The notes under the pieces were generated by a model. That model was not told where the DNA came from and made no database searches. It saw only the letters and a program-made list of their open reading frames with translations. The translations under genes were made by a program, and so were the position numbers. Shown piece after piece: positions 34,447 to 42,631 of a stretch of DNA of 64,000 bases. Within the stretch, counting starts at the first letter, position 1, and each line of letters opens with the position of its first letter. Origin of the DNA: UBA9300 sp032260385 (GTDB lineage: Bacteria > Bacteroidota > Bacteroidia > Bacteroidales > VadinHA17); the NCBI GenBank assembly GCA_032260385.1, contig JAVVEL010000003.1:62001-126000 (forward strand). The letters are read 5' to 3'.

Positions 34447-35363
34447 TCAATCAGCCTGGCGAGGGCATCTTTCAGAAAGGGATGCCTGAAGCAATAGCCT
34501 GCAGCGATGATCTTTTCCGGCGAAACCCTGCTGCCTTCAAGGAGCATGGAGGCTTTTTCACCAAAAAGTAATTTCCATGGAAACACAGGTGTGGGAGGCA
34601 TCAGTAGCTTTTGTTTTTTAACAGAGGAGAGGGTCCTGATAAAATCCCTGTAATTTGAATGTTCCGGCGCCACAGCATTATAAATACCATCTATATTGCT
34701 GTCGGATAGTATTTTAAGATAGATACCGCAAAGATCTTCGATGTGTATCCAGGGAAGAGCCTGCATGCCATTTCCAAAGAGGGGTAAAAATCTCATATTA
34801 ATTGCCGGAAGCACCCTTGCAAGCATACCTCCATTTTTTGAAAGCACAATTCCCGTTCTTACAATACTGGTACGGTAACCACCTGAGCGGAAGAGTCCTG
34901 CTGCCTCTTCCCACTCTATGCAAACCCTGGCGGCAAAGTCGTCACCTGGCGGATCATTCTCATTAAATATCTTTTCCGTGGTTAGGGCTCCATAGTAACC
35001 AGTAGCCGAGGCACTGGTAAATGATTTTAATTCAGGATTCCTTTTTTCAACAGCATCAAAAAGAAGTCTTGCCGAAAGAATACGGCTGTCAATAATTTTC
35101 TTTCTCCTTGACTTAGTCCAGCGGCCACTGCCTATATTTTCTCCCGCAAGGTGTATAATATGGTCAAGCCCCTCAAGTGCTCCTTCTTCTATGCTGCCTT
35201 TTTGGATATCCCATTTAAAAGGCCGGGCAAGACCGGGCCTGCTTTCACCCCTGGTGAGTATCCTCAGGCTGTAACCGGCATTATGAAGCATCGGTAATAA
35301 GGTACTTCCCACCAGTCCGTTGCCGCCTGTAATAAGTACTGTTGACTTTTGTTTTTTATCCAT
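34443..35363 (-). CDS. TIGR01777-type NAD(P)-dependent epimerase (YfcH/SDR39U1)
   Basis: A 306-residue extended short-chain dehydrogenase. The Rossmann motif VLITGGNGLVGSTLLPML opens the protein. The family-typical GLDHIIHLAGENIGSGRW, SASATGYYG, IVRTGIVLSKNGG and LPWIHIEDLCGIYLKIL blocks follow, with the C-terminal ASMLLEGSRVSPEKIIAAGY-type tail. The SATGYYG segment carries the catalytic Tyr of the SDR class. The bacterial members are linked to cell division in Cyanobacteria, but the substrate is unknown. It faces the BNR gene convergently. Confidence 0.92.
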   Translation of the reverse strand: MDKKQKSTVLITGGNGLVGSTLLPMLHNAGYSLRILTRGESRPGLARPFKWDIQKGSIEEGALEGLDHIIHLAGENIGSGRWTKSRRKKIIDSRILSARLLFDAVEKRNPELKSFTSASATGYYGALTTEKIFNENDPPGDDFAARVCIEWEEAAGLFRSGGYRTSIVRTGIVLSKNGGMLARVLPAINMRFLPLFGNGMQALPWIHIEDLCGIYLKILSDSNIDGIYNAVAPEHSNYRDFIRTLSSVKKQKLLMPPTPVFPWKLLFGEKASMLLEGSRVSPEKIIAAGYCFRHPFLKDALARLID

Positions 35364-35388
35364 GACACTGCTTCAGTAAAGAATTGGT

Positions 35389-35416
35389 AATCTATTAAAT
35401 ATTAGATTAATAGATT
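35389..35416. repeat. 10-bp perfect inverted repeat in the epimerase leader
   Basis: AATCTATTAA (35389-35398) is repeated inverted as TTAATAGATT (35407-35416) around an 8-base AT-rich spacer. It lies between the proposed -7 element at 35440-35447 and the epimerase start at 35363, so it could be an operator or an RNA hairpin in its leader. Confidence 0.6.
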
Positions 35417-35439
35417 CTTAAGTGAACTATTTCCTTTTC

Positions 35440-35447
35440 CAAAGTTA
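35440..35447 (-). promoter_or_regulatory. Candidate -7 element for the TIGR01777 epimerase gene
   Basis: The minus strand reads TAACTTTG, an exact TAnnTTTG match, about 80 bases before the ATG. The -33 region is poor. Confidence 0.4.
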
Positions 35448-35493
35448 AGAATAATATTCTTTAACAGTCACTTGGTCTGTGCCGCCTTAAAAT

Positions 35494-35524
35494 TTTGCTA
35501 CTAAGAGCAAATATCTTAATTTTA
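35494..35524 (+). promoter_or_regulatory. Candidate sigma-A promoter for the phosphofructokinase gene
   Basis: TTTG (35494-35497), then exactly 19 bases, then TAATTTTA (35517-35524; seven of eight positions of TAnnTTTG). Spacing and both boxes fit the Bacteroidetes consensus. The ATG is at 35571, giving a leader of about 40 bases. Confidence 0.6.
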
Positions 35525-35570
35525 CGCGCTGGAAAGCAGAAGACTACATTAAATAAATCAAAATAAAATT

Positions 35571-36776
35571 ATGGCTAACGAGAAAAAACACAAGGGAGTT
35601 ATTGCAATCCTTACAGGCGGAGGTGATGTGCCGGGACTGAATCCGGCTATCAGGGCAGTAACCATCAGGGCTAACCGGGAAGGATATAAAGTTATAGGAT
35701 TGCGGAGAGGCTGGGCAGGCATCATTGAATTGATAAGAGATAAGAAAGCTGATAACAGCAATTGTTACCAGGTACTTACCGATGATATAGTTAATAAGGC
35801 AGGACGGACAGGAGGAACCTTTCTTCATACTTCAAGAACAAGGCCCAGCCATGTTCCAAAGTCCGATTTGCCTGATCATCTGAAGGAAACATACAATGAA
35901 GATGTGAATGACCTCACTCCTGAAGTGATAAAAAACCTTGAATGGCTGGGGGTCGATTTTCTTATTCCCATTGGAGGTGATGATACCCTTAGTTATGGTG
36001 TTCACTTGTATAAACATGGAGTAAAGGTTGTGGCCATCCCAAAGACCATGGACAATGATGTGCCGGGCACCGACTATTGCATAGGCTTCAGTACCTGTGT
36101 TACAAGGACCATACAGATGACCAACAGCCTCAGAACCTCGGCAGGTTCACATGAAAGGCTTATGGTTCTGGAAGTATTCGGACGTTATGCCGGCTTTACT
36201 GCCATGCTGCCTACAATGGCAGGATCGGCAAACCGCTGTGTTATCCCCGAGTATAAGTTTGATCTTGACCACCTGGCTCAATTGCTTGTGGAGGACAGGA
36301 ATTCCAATCCCAGCAAATATGCCGTTTTACTGATAAGTGAGGGTGCAATGTTTGAGGGAGGCGAGATGATCTTTTCAAATATTGAGAAAGACGCCTACGG
36401 CCATGCTAAACTGGGTGGTATCGGGGATATTGTATCAAATGAATTAAAAAACCTTTCAGCAAAATATAACAGGGGTAAGATAATCAACGTAATAAACCAG
36501 AAACTTGGTTATATGGTAAGGGGTGGTGATCCGGACGCTCTCGATTCAATTGTCCCGATGGCATTTGGCAACCTGGCTCTTGACCTTATTCTGAAGGGTA
36601 TTCACGGTCGACTCGTGGTACTTAAGAATGGCAGGTATGATAATGTGCCTATTGATGTGGTGGTGGCAACCAAGAAGCTTGTTAATGTGAAAGATTATTA
36701 TAATACGGAACGTCTCAGGCCATACTATCATAGTTTCGAAATGAAGCCCTTCTTCCTTATGGCATCGGAAAGCTAG
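35571..36776 (+). CDS. pfkA: 6-phosphofructokinase, PPi-type residues
   Basis: A 401-residue PfkA-family enzyme of glycolysis. Active-site blocks are GGGDVPGLNPAIRAV, IGGDDTLSYG, PKTMDNDVPGTDYCIGFST, and SAGSHERLMVLEVFGRYAG. Two positions decide the phosphoryl donor. Where E. coli PFK has Gly104 (GGDGS) this protein has Asp138 (GGDDT), and where E. coli has Gly124 (PGTIDND) it has Lys158 (PKTMDND). Asp and Lys at these two places are the known signature of pyrophosphate-dependent enzymes, so this is probably a reversible PPi-PFK rather than an ATP enzyme, by inference. It is transcribed alone between a good promoter and a terminator. Confidence 0.92.
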   Translation: MANEKKHKGVIAILTGGGDVPGLNPAIRAVTIRANREGYKVIGLRRGWAGIIELIRDKKADNSNCYQVLTDDIVNKAGRTGGTFLHTSRTRPSHVPKSDLPDHLKETYNEDVNDLTPEVIKNLEWLGVDFLIPIGGDDTLSYGVHLYKHGVKVVAIPKTMDNDVPGTDYCIGFSTCVTRTIQMTNSLRTSAGSHERLMVLEVFGRYAGFTAMLPTMAGSANRCVIPEYKFDLDHLAQLLVEDRNSNPSKYAVLLISEGAMFEGGEMIFSNIEKDAYGHAKLGGIGDIVSNELKNLSAKYNRGKIINVINQKLGYMVRGGDPDALDSIVPMAFGNLALDLILKGIHGRLVVLKNGRYDNVPIDVVVATKKLVNVKDYYNTERLRPYYHSFEMKPFFLMASES

Positions 36777-36813
36777 ACAGGCTATTCCACTTAAAATATA
36801 TGCTTAATTGTGC

Positions 36814-36840
36814 GAATCCCCGTGAAAGCGGGGATTCTTT
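36814..36840 (+). terminator. Intrinsic terminator after the phosphofructokinase gene
   Basis: A perfect 9-base stem, GAATCCCCG (36814-36822) and CGGGGATTC (36829-36837), with a six-base loop (TGAAAG) is followed by TTT. It starts about 40 bases after the stop codon. The short T-run makes it a weak-tailed but convincing terminator. Confidence 0.75.
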
Positions 36841-36905
36841 ATCAGGCCTCTGCACTATTCCTTTTCTTCTTTTTTTGTATTTTGCAGCTTAAATAAACCT
36901 GAATT

Positions 36906-38591
36906 ATGAAAAATATCAGTCTATTTATGTTTGCCGTATTATTTACGGCTATTATTGTCTCATGCGGAGAAAAAGCCGGTGAGCAGCAGGGTGAATTAGC
37001 CGATTTCAGTGATTCCCTGATAATCAATGCTGAAAATCTCATGGGTCTGCATTTTGATACTGCCGAGCACAATCAAATGCAGTCAAACCTCAGACGACAG
37101 CTTGCAAGCTATGAGAGGATGCGCAGCTACAGTCTGGAGAACAGCATTGCTCCTGCATTGATGTTCCAGCCACTGCTTAACCCTGATGGGCAAACGGAGC
37201 AGGAAGCTGCCAATCCTGTACCGGTAAGGGAGGTGAGTCTTCCTCAAAGTGAAGAAGAGATAGCCTTTCTCAGTGTTGAAGAATTATCACAATTGATAAG
37301 GAATGGTGATCTGAGTTCGGTAGAGCTTACAAAGATTTACCTTGACAGGCTAAAGAAGTACAGCGATTCCCTTTATTGTGTGGTAACACTAACTGAAAAC
37401 CTTGCCCTGGAGCAGGCAGAGAGGGCCGACAGGGAAATATCGCAGGGTAATTACAAGGGGCCTCTTCATGGCATACCTTACGGGGTAAAAGACCTCCTGG
37501 CTGTTGAAGGTTATAAGACAACATGGGGAGCCATGCCTTACCGGGACCAGCTTATTGACCGGACTGCTACGGTTGTGAAGAAGCTTGAAGAAGCCGGAGC
37601 TGTGCTTGTTGCCAAACTCTCAATGGGTGCTCTGGCCATGGGTGATGTATGGTTTGGAGGGATATCCCGGAACCCCTGGAATCCCGAACAGGGATCCAGC
37701 GGTTCATCTGCAGGATCGGCATCTGCCACTGCTGCCGGACTGGTAGCTTTCAGCATAGGTACTGAAACACTTGGTTCAATAGTGTCTCCCTCAACCCGTT
37801 GCGGTGTAACAGGCTTAAGACCCACCTTCGGCCGGGTAAGTCGCGCCGGAGCCATGGCCCTCAGCTGGAGCATGGATAAGATAGGGCCCATATGTCGTTC
37901 GGCTGATGACTGTGCCCTGGTTTTTGATATTATAAGAGGCCCCGACGGTATCGACCGCACAGTGGTGGATAAGGCATTTAATTATAACTTTAATACTGAT
38001 ATAAAGAGCCTTAAGATAGCTTACCTGAAGAATGAGTTTAGAGGTGATTATGAAAATCAGGCCAATGACCTGGAAGTTCTTGCTGTCTTTAACAGGATGG
38101 GTGTTGAGCTTATACCAATAGAGATGGAATTTGAGGGCATACCAATAAGCAGTCTTAGAATTATCCTCAACGCTGAGGCAGCTGCAGCTTTTGATGAGTT
38201 GACAAGGAGCGGGCTTGATTCTGCCCTTACCGCACAGGAGGGGTGGAGCTGGCCGAATACCTTCCGGTCGGCGCGTTTTATCCCTGCAGTGGAATATATA
38301 CAGGCCAATCGCCACAGGACAATACTGATGGAAGAGATGGAGAAACTTATGCGGGATTATGATGTTGTTATAACACCCAGTTTCAGGGGGGAACAGCTGC
38401 TGGTTACCAACCTGACGGGCCATCCCTGTGTTGTTGTGCCAAATGGCTTCAACGAAGAAAACAGCCCAACCAGTATATGCTTTATAGGTAATCTCTATGA
38501 TGAGGCAAGTATCTTGCTTGCCGCCAGCAAATACCAGCAGGCAACGGGCTTTGATGAGATGCATCCACCCTTGTTTTACCAGGAAAAATGA
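36906..38591 (+). CDS. Amidase-signature family lipoprotein
   Basis: A 561-residue exported lipoprotein: the signal peptide ends in the lipobox IVSC (Cys20). Residues about 120-555 are an amidase-signature hydrolase. The catalytic Lys is Lys195 (PYGVKDLLAV), the cis-Ser lies in GSSGSSAGSAS (about 263-273), and the nucleophile Ser291 is in TETLGSIVSPS. The usual motif is DTGGSIRxP; here it is ETLGSIVSPS, a conservative variant. A helical segment of about 100 residues separates the lipid anchor from the enzyme. GatA is excluded by the export signal and the absence of gatB/gatC. The substrate, perhaps a peptide or xenobiotic amide, is unknown. Confidence 0.9.
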   Translation: MKNISLFMFAVLFTAIIVSCGEKAGEQQGELADFSDSLIINAENLMGLHFDTAEHNQMQSNLRRQLASYERMRSYSLENSIAPALMFQPLLNPDGQTEQEAANPVPVREVSLPQSEEEIAFLSVEELSQLIRNGDLSSVELTKIYLDRLKKYSDSLYCVVTLTENLALEQAERADREISQGNYKGPLHGIPYGVKDLLAVEGYKTTWGAMPYRDQLIDRTATVVKKLEEAGAVLVAKLSMGALAMGDVWFGGISRNPWNPEQGSSGSSAGSASATAAGLVAFSIGTETLGSIVSPSTRCGVTGLRPTFGRVSRAGAMALSWSMDKIGPICRSADDCALVFDIIRGPDGIDRTVVDKAFNYNFNTDIKSLKIAYLKNEFRGDYENQANDLEVLAVFNRMGVELIPIEMEFEGIPISSLRIILNAEAAAAFDELTRSGLDSALTAQEGWSWPNTFRSARFIPAVEYIQANRHRTILMEEMEKLMRDYDVVITPSFRGEQLLVTNLTGHPCVVVPNGFNEENSPTSICFIGNLYDEASILLAASKYQQATGFDEMHPPLFYQEK

Positions 38592-38753
38592 AAGGCTGAG
38601 TAGAGTATCCGATTGATTTCAATATACATACTGCTGATTAAATCAGACGATGAAAGACTAAGGACGAACGACAAACGGAATGCATCGCTTTCCGGTACCC
38701 GGTACTAAAAATAAAAAGACAATGTCGGAAACCTGTTTTGTCTGATTTTTAGA

Positions 38754-38761
38754 TATTTTTG
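38754..38761 (+). promoter_or_regulatory. Candidate -7 element for rsgA
   Basis: TATTTTTG matches TAnnTTTG exactly, 17 bases before the rsgA ATG. The 190-base gap upstream holds nothing else I recognise. Confidence 0.45.
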
Positions 38762-38778
38762 TACCAGGGGGAGAGAGC

Positions 38779-39705
38779 ATGAAAAAAGGACTGGTAATAA
38801 AATCTGCGGGCAACAGGTACAAGGTTTCTGATGAAAAGGGAAGCATTACGGAATGCTTTGTAAAAGGGAAATTCCGGGCAAAGGACATCAGAACAACAAA
38901 CCCGGTGACGGTTGGAGACAGGGTAATCTTTGAACTATCGGATGATGGCAGTACAGGGATAATTACCGGAATAGAAGAAAGGAAAAATTACATAATAAGA
39001 AAGGCATCCAAACTTTCCAGTGAATCACAGATCATTGCAGCCAATATTGACCAGCTGATATTGCTGGCAAGCATAACTGAACCCGAAACACATCCTGAAT
39101 TTATTGACAGGGTGCTTGTTACTGCAGAAGCCTACAGCGTTCCTGTAAAGATAGTATTCAATAAAACTGACATATATTCCGGAGAAGATAAACAAAAGCT
39201 GGATTACCTGCTGGAAGTTTACGGGAAGCTAGGCTATGACTCTTACAGCATATCCTTGTTCAATGATGAGGATGCAGTTATGATTTCAAACATGGTGAAA
39301 GACAGGATAACTCTGATTGCCGGTAATTCAGGGGTGGGGAAATCATCCCTTATAAATAAAATAGAGCCCTCGTACAATATAAGGGTTGAGAATATTTCAG
39401 AATACCACAAAACAGGTAAACATACAACAACTTTTGCTGAAATGTATGCTTTAAGTATAGGTGGATATATTATTGATACACCTGGAATTAAAGGCTTTGG
39501 GATTATAGACCTGGAGAAGGAAGAGATTTATCATTTCTTTCCCGAGATATTCAGGGCTTCACACAGGTGCAGGTATTATAATTGCCTCCATATCAACGAG
39601 CCGGGCTGCGAGGTAAAGAAACAGCTCGATGAGGGTATGATTGAAGAGTTCAGATACAGGAGTTACCTTAAGATTTTTGAGGATAATAATTCAAAGTACC
39701 GATAA
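38779..39705 (+). CDS. rsgA: Ribosome small subunit GTPase RsgA
   Basis: A 308-residue circularly permuted GTPase that checks maturation of the 30S subunit. An OB-fold (residues about 1-65) precedes the GTPase, whose motifs come in the permuted order G4 (VFNKTD), then G1 (GNSGVGKSSLINKI), then G3 (IDTPGIKGFG). The C-terminal zinc site is in CRYYNCLHINEPGC. All key residues are present. It is followed by a large sensor gene with its own promoter. Confidence 0.96.
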   Translation: MKKGLVIKSAGNRYKVSDEKGSITECFVKGKFRAKDIRTTNPVTVGDRVIFELSDDGSTGIITGIEERKNYIIRKASKLSSESQIIAANIDQLILLASITEPETHPEFIDRVLVTAEAYSVPVKIVFNKTDIYSGEDKQKLDYLLEVYGKLGYDSYSISLFNDEDAVMISNMVKDRITLIAGNSGVGKSSLINKIEPSYNIRVENISEYHKTGKHTTTFAEMYALSIGGYIIDTPGIKGFGIIDLEKEEIYHFFPEIFRASHRCRYYNCLHINEPGCEVKKQLDEGMIEEFRYRSYLKIFEDNNSKYR

Positions 39706-39708
39706 ATT

Positions 39709-39738
39709 ATTGCTTATTTTTAAAATACCCTATCTTTA
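39709..39738 (+). promoter_or_regulatory. Candidate promoter for the hybrid kinase gene
   Basis: ATTG (39709-39712), an 18-base spacer and TATCTTTA (39731-39738, seven of eight for TAnnTTTG) lie 28 bases before the ATG. The -33 box overlaps the end of the rsgA region. Confidence 0.45.
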
Positions 39739-39765
39739 TCGGATTAAATCAATTAGAGTGTTTAT

Positions 39766-42630
39766 ATGAAACGCCTGACCCTACTTACGGTTATCATTTT
39801 ATCGCTTATCCTGCTTATTAACTTTTTCTATTATAACAATTTATATAATAAACAGATAGACTATGTCAAGGATTTGCTCGGACAGCAGATAGCTATAATT
39901 GGTTCGGAAGTTTACACTACCAATATCGAATTTGAGAAGGATATTAATAATATTATCCTGGAGGAAGAACTTGCTGATTTATTCAACGAAGAATTGCCCG
40001 GGGTAAAGGAGCTGGTGATAGAAAAGCTCAAATTTTACTATGGGAAATATGACAATTTTGTTGAGACAATAGAATATAACGGACCAGAAGCACAGATATT
40101 TATTCTGTACAAGGACCTGGAAACTGATGCCTGGATAGCGAATACATATATGGCCCAGGACAAGACAGAATTACTTGAAAGTGACCGGCTTGAGCCGAAC
40201 AGGAATAAATGGGACCTTATAAAGCCTGTATATAGCAGTGAGGATGAGCTTGCAGGGAACATAATAATAACAGTTGATTACATAAAATATTTCAGCAGTT
40301 TATTCAGAAAATACAAGATCGAGGAACAGCAATGGCAATGGCTCATAGATGAGGAGGGCAATGTTGTTTTTTCCAACTATTATGATGACGATATAAGTAA
40401 CAGGGCCAACCTTGATGATATTGTAGTCAGGAATCTGAACCGTATTAATGATGATATAAGACAGGGGATTAACGGGAATACAGAACATTCGATAGAGGTG
40501 AAAGGTGACAGCCGGAGGGTTATCTCATCCTATTACGCCGTTGAATTACTTAGACAGAATTTCGGTATGGTCTTTTCTGCCCCCGGTGATTTCTACCAGA
40601 TTTACCTTATTCGTAATTCATTACTGATTGTATCACTTACCATTGTTTTAATAAGCTTCCTGATCCTTCTCTATCGCAGGTTCATCAAAAGCCAGGCCTA
40701 TAGTGCCAACAGGTTGAGTGAATCAGAGCAGTCTTTTGTGAGGATGATAGAATTAATGCCCGTTGGGATAGTGGTGACAAACAGAAATAATGAGGTTATA
40801 AAGGCAAATGAGAGTGCTGCCACAATGTTTAATTTCCCTGATACCCGGGAAATGGAAGGCAAACTAATGCCCGAAACAGAGCCTTCCGGGAAGGGCGTGT
40901 TTTTTGCAGAAGCCCTTGGTGCCGACTATGAAGCCGGGGATTTCATGATGATAAATAAGCAGGGTGTGGATACTGTGCTGTACAGAAAGAAAATCCCTGT
41001 GGCTTTCAAGGGGGAAGAGGCCAGTATGATTGTGCTGATGGATGTTACTTTACTGGAAATGGCTCATAAGCAGGAATCAAAAGCAAGGGAGTTGAAATCG
41101 GAATTTATTTCCAGGATTAGCCATGAGATAAGGACTCCACTCAATGGTATAATAGGGATGGCGGATATTTTGTCACGAAAGGATAATGATCCTGAAAGCC
41201 AGAAGGTAATTAACCTCATAAAAAACTCTTCTGACCAGTTGATGGAAATTATCAACGATATGCTGGATTTTTCAAAAATTGAAGAGAGAAGCCTGAGGCT
41301 GGATGCTATACCCTTTGATTTAAAGAAGGAGATCGAATATTGTTTCAATGTTGCAGGTACATCAGCAGGAGAGGATGTAAGCCTGACATGGGAACTTTCA
41401 GAGGAGGTTCCTGAAAGAGTAATAGGTGATCCGTTCAGGTTCCGCCAGATATTTACACACCTGCTCAATACCTCCCTTGAACATACTGATAAAGGAGAAA
41501 TAAAACTGACCGTGCATGCTGAAGATGAGACGGATGGCGAAGTGCTGTTGAAATTTGATTTAAGAGACACCGGCAGAGACTATGACAGCAATATGCTGAA
41601 GAAGATGTTTGGAGAATATCTAAATGCCGAGACCGGCAGCCCTCAGAATTATGGGAGCAAAGGACTTGGGGCCCAGATAGCAAGACAACTTATTGAAATG
41701 ATGGAGGGTCATCTTAAACCATCAACCCCTTCAGGCATCTCTGACCGGGATGATGCCCCGGGTGCGAGGTTTGAGTTCAGCCTCAGGGTATATTCAGATG
41801 CCCGTACACAGAAGGAATACGGGGCCGCCAGCGTAAGACAATATAAGGATATCAGGACTCTTTTGATAAGTGGTCTGAGGGAGAGGGATGAGAATCTTCT
41901 GAATGCCCTCCACAAGATTGGTCTTGCCACCTATGTCACAAGCTGGCAGAAACAAACGGTGAATCTGATAAAATCAAACCTGGAACATGTTGATGAAAGA
42001 TACAGGTTGATAATTATACTTGATACTCCTGACTTTGACGGTTTTGAAGTTGCGCAGACTCTATACGGGAACGGCTTGCATACAGAACTGTTAATACTTA
42101 TGTTAAGTTCAAACGATAAGAGGGATAACTATGTAAGATGCATAAAATACGGCATTGATGAATATATTGTAAAACCATATAACATAAGCGAATTATTGAA
42201 TATTCTCAAAGAAAGGTTTCCGGCTCTTAAACCGGAAACAGAGAAGGATTTGTCAGATGAGATTAAGAAAGACCTCAAAGTACTCGTGGTTGAGGATAAT
42301 CTTATAAGTCAGAAAGTGGCAGTAACCATACTCAAAAACCTCGGTCTTGCCACCGATATTGCAGGAGACGGTAAAGAAGGAGTGGAGAAGGCGCTGGCGA
42401 AGGACTATGATATTGTATTCATGGATCTTATCATGCCGGAGATGAACGGCTATATGGCAGCAAAAAAAATCCTGGAACACTCGCCCGGCACTCTTATTAT
42501 TGCCCTGACTGCAGATAGTACCTCTGAATCAGCAGAAAAGGCTGAAATTGCAGGTATTGGGGACTTTATCACAAAACCTGTCAGGCAGGAAGATGTAAAG
42601 AACATTTTGGTAAAATATTTTTCAAGGTAA
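39766..42630 (+). CDS. Hybrid sensor protein with degenerate ATPase domain and two receivers
   Basis: A 954-residue membrane protein: an N-terminal membrane segment (5-22), a periplasmic sensor region (about 25-280), a second membrane segment (283-303), a PAS-like domain (about 320-430), HisKA, an ATPase-like domain, and two receiver domains. HisKA is intact (His453 in SRISHEIRTPLNGI). In the ATPase domain the N-box has lost both Asn residues (HLLNTSLEHT, 565-574), the G1 box reads DTGRD (601-605) instead of DTGIG, and the G2 box is GLGA. The first receiver keeps the acceptor Asp753 and Lys803 but lacks the acidic pair; the second (837-954) is complete (Glu843/Asp844, Asp887, Thr915, Lys937). 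It looks like a pseudo-kinase. mnmH begins one base after its stop. Confidence 0.9.
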   Translation: MKRLTLLTVIILSLILLINFFYYNNLYNKQIDYVKDLLGQQIAIIGSEVYTTNIEFEKDINNIILEEELADLFNEELPGVKELVIEKLKFYYGKYDNFVETIEYNGPEAQIFILYKDLETDAWIANTYMAQDKTELLESDRLEPNRNKWDLIKPVYSSEDELAGNIIITVDYIKYFSSLFRKYKIEEQQWQWLIDEEGNVVFSNYYDDDISNRANLDDIVVRNLNRINDDIRQGINGNTEHSIEVKGDSRRVISSYYAVELLRQNFGMVFSAPGDFYQIYLIRNSLLIVSLTIVLISFLILLYRRFIKSQAYSANRLSESEQSFVRMIELMPVGIVVTNRNNEVIKANESAATMFNFPDTREMEGKLMPETEPSGKGVFFAEALGADYEAGDFMMINKQGVDTVLYRKKIPVAFKGEEASMIVLMDVTLLEMAHKQESKARELKSEFISRISHEIRTPLNGIIGMADILSRKDNDPESQKVINLIKNSSDQLMEIINDMLDFSKIEERSLRLDAIPFDLKKEIEYCFNVAGTSAGEDVSLTWELSEEVPERVIGDPFRFRQIFTHLLNTSLEHTDKGEIKLTVHAEDETDGEVLLKFDLRDTGRDYDSNMLKKMFGEYLNAETGSPQNYGSKGLGAQIARQLIEMMEGHLKPSTPSGISDRDDAPGARFEFSLRVYSDARTQKEYGAASVRQYKDIRTLLISGLRERDENLLNALHKIGLATYVTSWQKQTVNLIKSNLEHVDERYRLIIILDTPDFDGFEVAQTLYGNGLHTELLILMLSSNDKRDNYVRCIKYGIDEYIVKPYNISELLNILKERFPALKPETEKDLSDEIKKDLKVLVVEDNLISQKVAVTILKNLGLATDIAGDGKEGVEKALAKDYDIVFMDLIMPEMNGYMAAKKILEHSPGTLIIALTADSTSESAEKAEIAGIGDFITKPVRQEDVKNILVKYFSR

Positions 42631-42631
42631 A

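Noticed and set aside
38592..38778. Possible RNA gene in the gap before rsgA
   Set aside because: No tRNA-like cloverleaf, T-loop motif or terminator hairpin was found; the only clear element is the -7 box at 38754.
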